The notes beneath the pieces are model-generated. The model was given only the letters and a program-made list of their open reading frames with translations. It was not told where the DNA came from and searched no databases. 64,000 bases of DNA. It comes from Haematococcus lacustris. Lineage: Eukaryota; Chlorophyta; Chlorophyceae; Chlamydomonadales; Haematococcaceae. The position numbers and the translations under genes were made by a program. The stretch lies in the NCBI GenBank assembly GCA_030144725.1, contig JASKMD010000001.1:560702-624701 (forward strand), given 5' to 3'. Shown in pieces: positions 63,751 to 64,000 of this stretch; the first letter of the stretch is position 1; every line of letters starts with the position of its first letter.

Positions 63751-63851
63751 GTGGGGCTGCACCTCACCCCCTACCCTCTACACCACCTCCCTACCCCCTA
63801 ACCCCCTACTCTCTACATCTCCTCCCTAACTCCTGACCCCTGACCCCTAAC

Positions 63852-63993
63852 TCCTGACACCTGACACCTGACACCTGACACCTGACACCTGACACCTGAC
63901 ACCTGACACCTGACACCTGACACCTGACACCTGACACCTGACACCTGACACCTACCCCTACCCCTACCCCTACCCCTACCCCTACCCCTACCA
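63852..63993. repeat. (CTGACAC)n then (CCCCTA)n, start of dynein intron 34
   Basis: About 14 heptamers followed by about 7 hexamers; the window ends just after. Confidence 0.96.
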
Positions 63994-64000
63994 CCCCTTG

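Overview
The window is nuclear DNA of a green alga, most likely a chlamydomonadalean such as a Haematococcus-like species. The evidence is high GC, very dense short introns, abundant micro- and minisatellites, an axonemal dynein heavy chain gene, a Copia element whose primer site matches plant-type initiator tRNA, and (TTAGGG)n telomere-type repeats. The species name is inference; the eukaryotic, flagellated, algal character is well supported.

Positions 1-31,000 form an accessory, subtelomere-like block. Three minus-strand tandem copies of one gene lie here: copy 1 from <1 to 1,064, copy 2 at 15,748-20,046, and copy 3 at 26,045-30,297. It encodes a secreted protein with two PPC-like (pre-peptidase C-terminal-like) beta-sandwich modules. 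Mobile elements interrupt the upstream regions of copies 1 and 2. Copy 1 carries a 5.0-kb element with ~730-bp inverted arms (1,443-6,462), a 1.9-kb element with 128-bp terminal inverted repeats (6,502-8,410), and a 6.0-kb Ty3/Gypsy chromovirus with identical LTRs (8,663-14,690). Copy 2 carries a 3.7-kb Copia element that has lost integrase and reverse transcriptase (20,662-24,348). Copy 3 is uninterrupted and preserves the empty Copia target site.

At 31,818-32,016 a (TTAGGG)n array meets degenerate (CCCTAA)n head to head, as expected for two joined chromosome ends. The sequence to its right is ordinary gene-bearing DNA.

Positions 33,000-64,000 are genic. They contain the 5' part of an RS/RD-rich splicing-type gene (+) running into a 500-N gap, a five-exon L-rhamnose mutarotase-like gene (-) with a one-base frame break, and a ten-exon kelch-repeat gene (-, 347 codons). 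The last gene is a very large inner-arm-type axonemal dynein heavy chain (+). Its first 34 exons (1,485 codons) run from 42,911 to the AAA1 P-loop at 63,750. The kelch and dynein genes are divergent, with start codons 345 bp apart. The dynein introns hold striking repeats: (CTG)118 against a 3' splice site, (CCTG)~50, and minisatellites that begin at 5' splice sites.

Gene models were assembled by hand from splice signals, phase continuity and family resemblance. The kelch model closes exactly in frame, and all 34 dynein exons are phase-consistent. The first two exons of the PPC-like genes are the least certain parts.
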